Of a stretch of DNA of 6,445 nt, positions 5,219 through 6,445 are shown in pieces. The translations under genes and the position numbers were made by a program. The stretch's first letter is position 1; every line of letters begins with the position of its first letter. The notes below the pieces were generated by a model that saw nothing but the letters and a program-made list of their open reading frames with translations, ran no database searches and was not told where the DNA came from. Origin of the DNA: a bacterium HR36 (GTDB lineage Bacteria > Planctomycetota > Planctomycetia > Gemmatales > HRBIN36). Where the stretch lies: assembly GCA_002898995.1 (NCBI GenBank), contig BEIM01000210.1, positions 1-6,445 on the forward strand, written 5' to 3'.

Positions 5219-5514
5219 AGTTCCCTCCGACAGCCGGCTAGCCAGCTCCAGACCTTGCCGCGGCTTTGTATTATTAATTGTGTTCAGAACGGGCATCGGG
5301 GAACAGTGCCAAATCGCCTTTGCCAGAGATGCGGAGCTGGCCGGTACTGTCTGTCATGAGCCTTCTCGAGGGAGCAGGGCGAAAGCACATTTCTGAGGAA
5401 TCAGCGCCGCTCGCCAGCGCCAATGTCTAAATGAAAAGTGGTCAACCTCCGAAACAACGCCAACACAACAACGACGCTAGCTTGCCAGCCTGCAGCGCCC
5501 GGGCAGAAGGTGCG
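5219..5514 (-). other. 296-base intergenic region upstream of the small hypothetical gene
   Basis: I see no gene here on either strand. The region lies between the acyl-CoA dehydrogenase stop and the start of the 91-residue protein, both on the minus strand. It contains the ribosome binding site of the small gene, an AT-rich patch at about 5268-5282 (TGTATTATTAATTGT) that is a plausible -10 region for it although I find no matching -35, and a possible 3'-end structure of the dehydrogenase gene at 5475-5520. Confidence 0.5.
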
Positions 5515-5520
5515 CTAGCG
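5475..5520 (-). terminator. possible terminator-like inverted repeat at the acyl-CoA dehydrogenase stop
   Basis: CGCTAGC (5475-5481) can pair with GCTAGCG (5514-5520), a 7-bp perfect stem that includes the dehydrogenase stop codon. It encloses 32 bases with an inner CTGC/GCAG stem (5490-5493 with 5503-5506). On the minus strand the sequence after the stem is T-rich but broken by G (GTTGTTGTGTTGG). The long loop and missing T-run make this weak; each GCTAGC is also a palindrome on its own, so pairing may be coincidental. Confidence 0.25.
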
Positions 5521-6445
5521 ATACGCTTCGTACTCTTTGCCGAGCAGTGACGAAGCGATTTTGAGTTGGAGGATTTCGTCGGTACCTTCATAAATCCGAC
5601 AGACGCGGACATCCTGGAGGTGGCGCCCGGGACGGAAAAGGACCGACCAGCCCCGTCCGCCAAAGACCTGCACCGCCCGGTCGGCAACCTCCCAGGCAGC
5701 ATTCGCGGCGAACAGTTTGGCGACGGCGGCCAGATGGTCCGCTTGCTGGTACAAACGGCGGAGAGGTTCGCTAGGCTCGGCCTGGGGATCGGCCTGGGAA
5801 TGGGCCTCTTCCCAGTGCTGTTTGGCCTCAGCTGCACGGTAAACTAGAGCTTCCACAGCAGCGCGCCAGGTTTCCATCCAGGCGAGGTGCTGTTGCACCA
5901 GTTGGTGTTTGCCAATCGGTTTGCCGTGCTGCTGACGCTCCTGAGCGTAGCGTAAGGACTCCGTCAGGCAGTCCTCGATCACCCCCAGGCATCCTGCGGC
6001 GACGCTGAGCCGGCCACTGATAAGCGTTGTCATGGCGATACGAAAGCCGTCACCCTCGCGGCCTAACAGATTGTTTTTGGGGATGCGCAAATCTCGGAAC
6101 TCGAGTATGGCCGTGCTGCAAGTAGGCATGCCCAGTTTGGCAGGCAACTCCTCGCGCTCCAGTCCTGGGCCATCCGTTTCGACCAAAAAAGCGCTGATGC
6201 GGGCGGGGCGACGACCAGCTTCCGCAGGCTGTTGGAGTGCGGATTCCGGATAGGCAAACACTACCAAAACGTTGGCAATGCCGCCATTAGAGATAAGGTA
6301 TTTCACACCGTTGAGCACGTAATTCTCGCCTTCGCGCCGCCAGGTGCTGGACATTTCCAGAGGATTGCTGCCCGCATCCGGTTCGGTGAGAGCAAAGGCG
6401 AAAATTTTCTCGCCGCGGCAGGAAGCTGGCAGGAAACGTTCCTTT
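5515..6445 (-). CDS. acyl-CoA dehydrogenase family protein (partial, N-terminus off the window)
   Basis: The visible 309 residues cover the middle and C-terminal domains of a flavin-dependent acyl-CoA dehydrogenase, which forms the alpha,beta double bond of acyl-CoA substrates and passes electrons to ETF. FALTEPDAGSN (17-27) is the family's FAD/substrate-contact signature. GVKYLISNGG is the usual mid-domain strand, FRDLRIPKNNLLG the standard inter-strand motif, and QVFGGRGW with the downstream RIYEGTDEI the C-terminal signature. Glu in YEGT (visible residue 286, codon 5587-5589) aligns with the catalytic base of medium-chain dehydrogenase. Between AAEAKQ and AKLFAANAAWEVADRAV there is a charged stretch about 15-20 residues longer than I expect, including EEAHSQADPQAEPSEP. 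The reading continues past the right edge without a start, so the Met at 6352-6354 is internal. Substrate chain length cannot be told. Neighbouring genes give no pathway clue. Confidence 0.93.
   Translation of the reverse strand, partial: KERFLPASCRGEKIFAFALTEPDAGSNPLEMSSTWRREGENYVLNGVKYLISNGGIANVLVVFAYPESALQQPAEAGRRPARISAFLVETDGPGLEREELPAKLGMPTCSTAILEFRDLRIPKNNLLGREGDGFRIAMTTLISGRLSVAAGCLGVIEDCLTESLRYAQERQQHGKPIGKHQLVQQHLAWMETWRAAVEALVYRAAEAKQHWEEAHSQADPQAEPSEPLRRLYQQADHLAAVAKLFAANAAWEVADRAVQVFGGRGWSVLFRPGRHLQDVRVCRIYEGTDEILQLKIASSLLGKEYEAYR

Noticed and set aside
5442..5837. Open frames overlapping the acyl-CoA dehydrogenase (minus 5442-5837, plus 5566-5847)
   Set aside because: Both are out-of-frame shadows of a gene with clear family motifs.
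1..6445. CRISPR array, tRNA, rRNA, insertion sequence, prophage or toxin-antitoxin genes
   Set aside because: Looked for repeats with regular spacers, cloverleafs, transposase or integrase motifs and found none.

Overview
This window (roughly 58-60% G+C by eye) looks like ordinary chromosomal DNA from a free-living bacterium. A member of the Planctomycetota is my best guess. It rests on the remembered look of the 91-residue protein at 4943-5218, the signal-less cobalamin-binding-type protein and the small secreted protein; none of this was checked by a search. I see no rRNA, tRNA, CRISPR array, insertion sequence, integrase or phage gene.

Layout, left to right. (1) Plus strand: the C-terminal end of an S41 (C-terminal-processing) peptidase, then, after a single codon and in the same frame, a complete 323-residue cobalamin-binding / BtuF-type substrate-binding protein without a signal peptide. 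(2) A 368-base gene-free gap between convergent genes, holding two perfect small hairpins. (3) Minus strand: a 123-residue predicted secreted protein of unknown function. Its ribosome binding site is an unbroken run of eight G. (4) A divergent promoter region with a candidate Pho box (three TTnACA-like direct repeats) and a TATACT -10 box facing right. (5) Plus strand: a phosphate-regulon cluster pstB - phoU - phoB-type response regulator. phoU and the regulator are 10 bases apart, and 135 bases separate pstB from phoU. (6) Minus strand: a 91-residue conserved-looking hypothetical protein with a probable SH3-like barrel, and beyond it an acyl-CoA dehydrogenase whose N-terminus lies off the right edge.

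How the parts fit. PstB is the ATPase of the high-affinity phosphate importer. PhoU links the importer to the sensor kinase. The OmpR/PhoB-family regulator would bind Pho boxes such as the candidate ahead of pstB, giving an autoregulated phosphate-starvation module. The permease (pstC, pstA), the phosphate-binding protein (pstS) and the kinase (phoR) are not in the window. The left block (peptidase plus corrinoid-type binding protein) and the right block (acyl-CoA dehydrogenase, small protein) have no evident link to phosphate.

I did not find an obviously new multi-gene system. The observations most worth checking are the candidate Pho box with its divergent secreted gene, the Cys/His-rich signal-less cobalamin-binding-type protein, the small SH3-like protein, and the five-residue insertion between the catalytic residues of the S41 peptidase.
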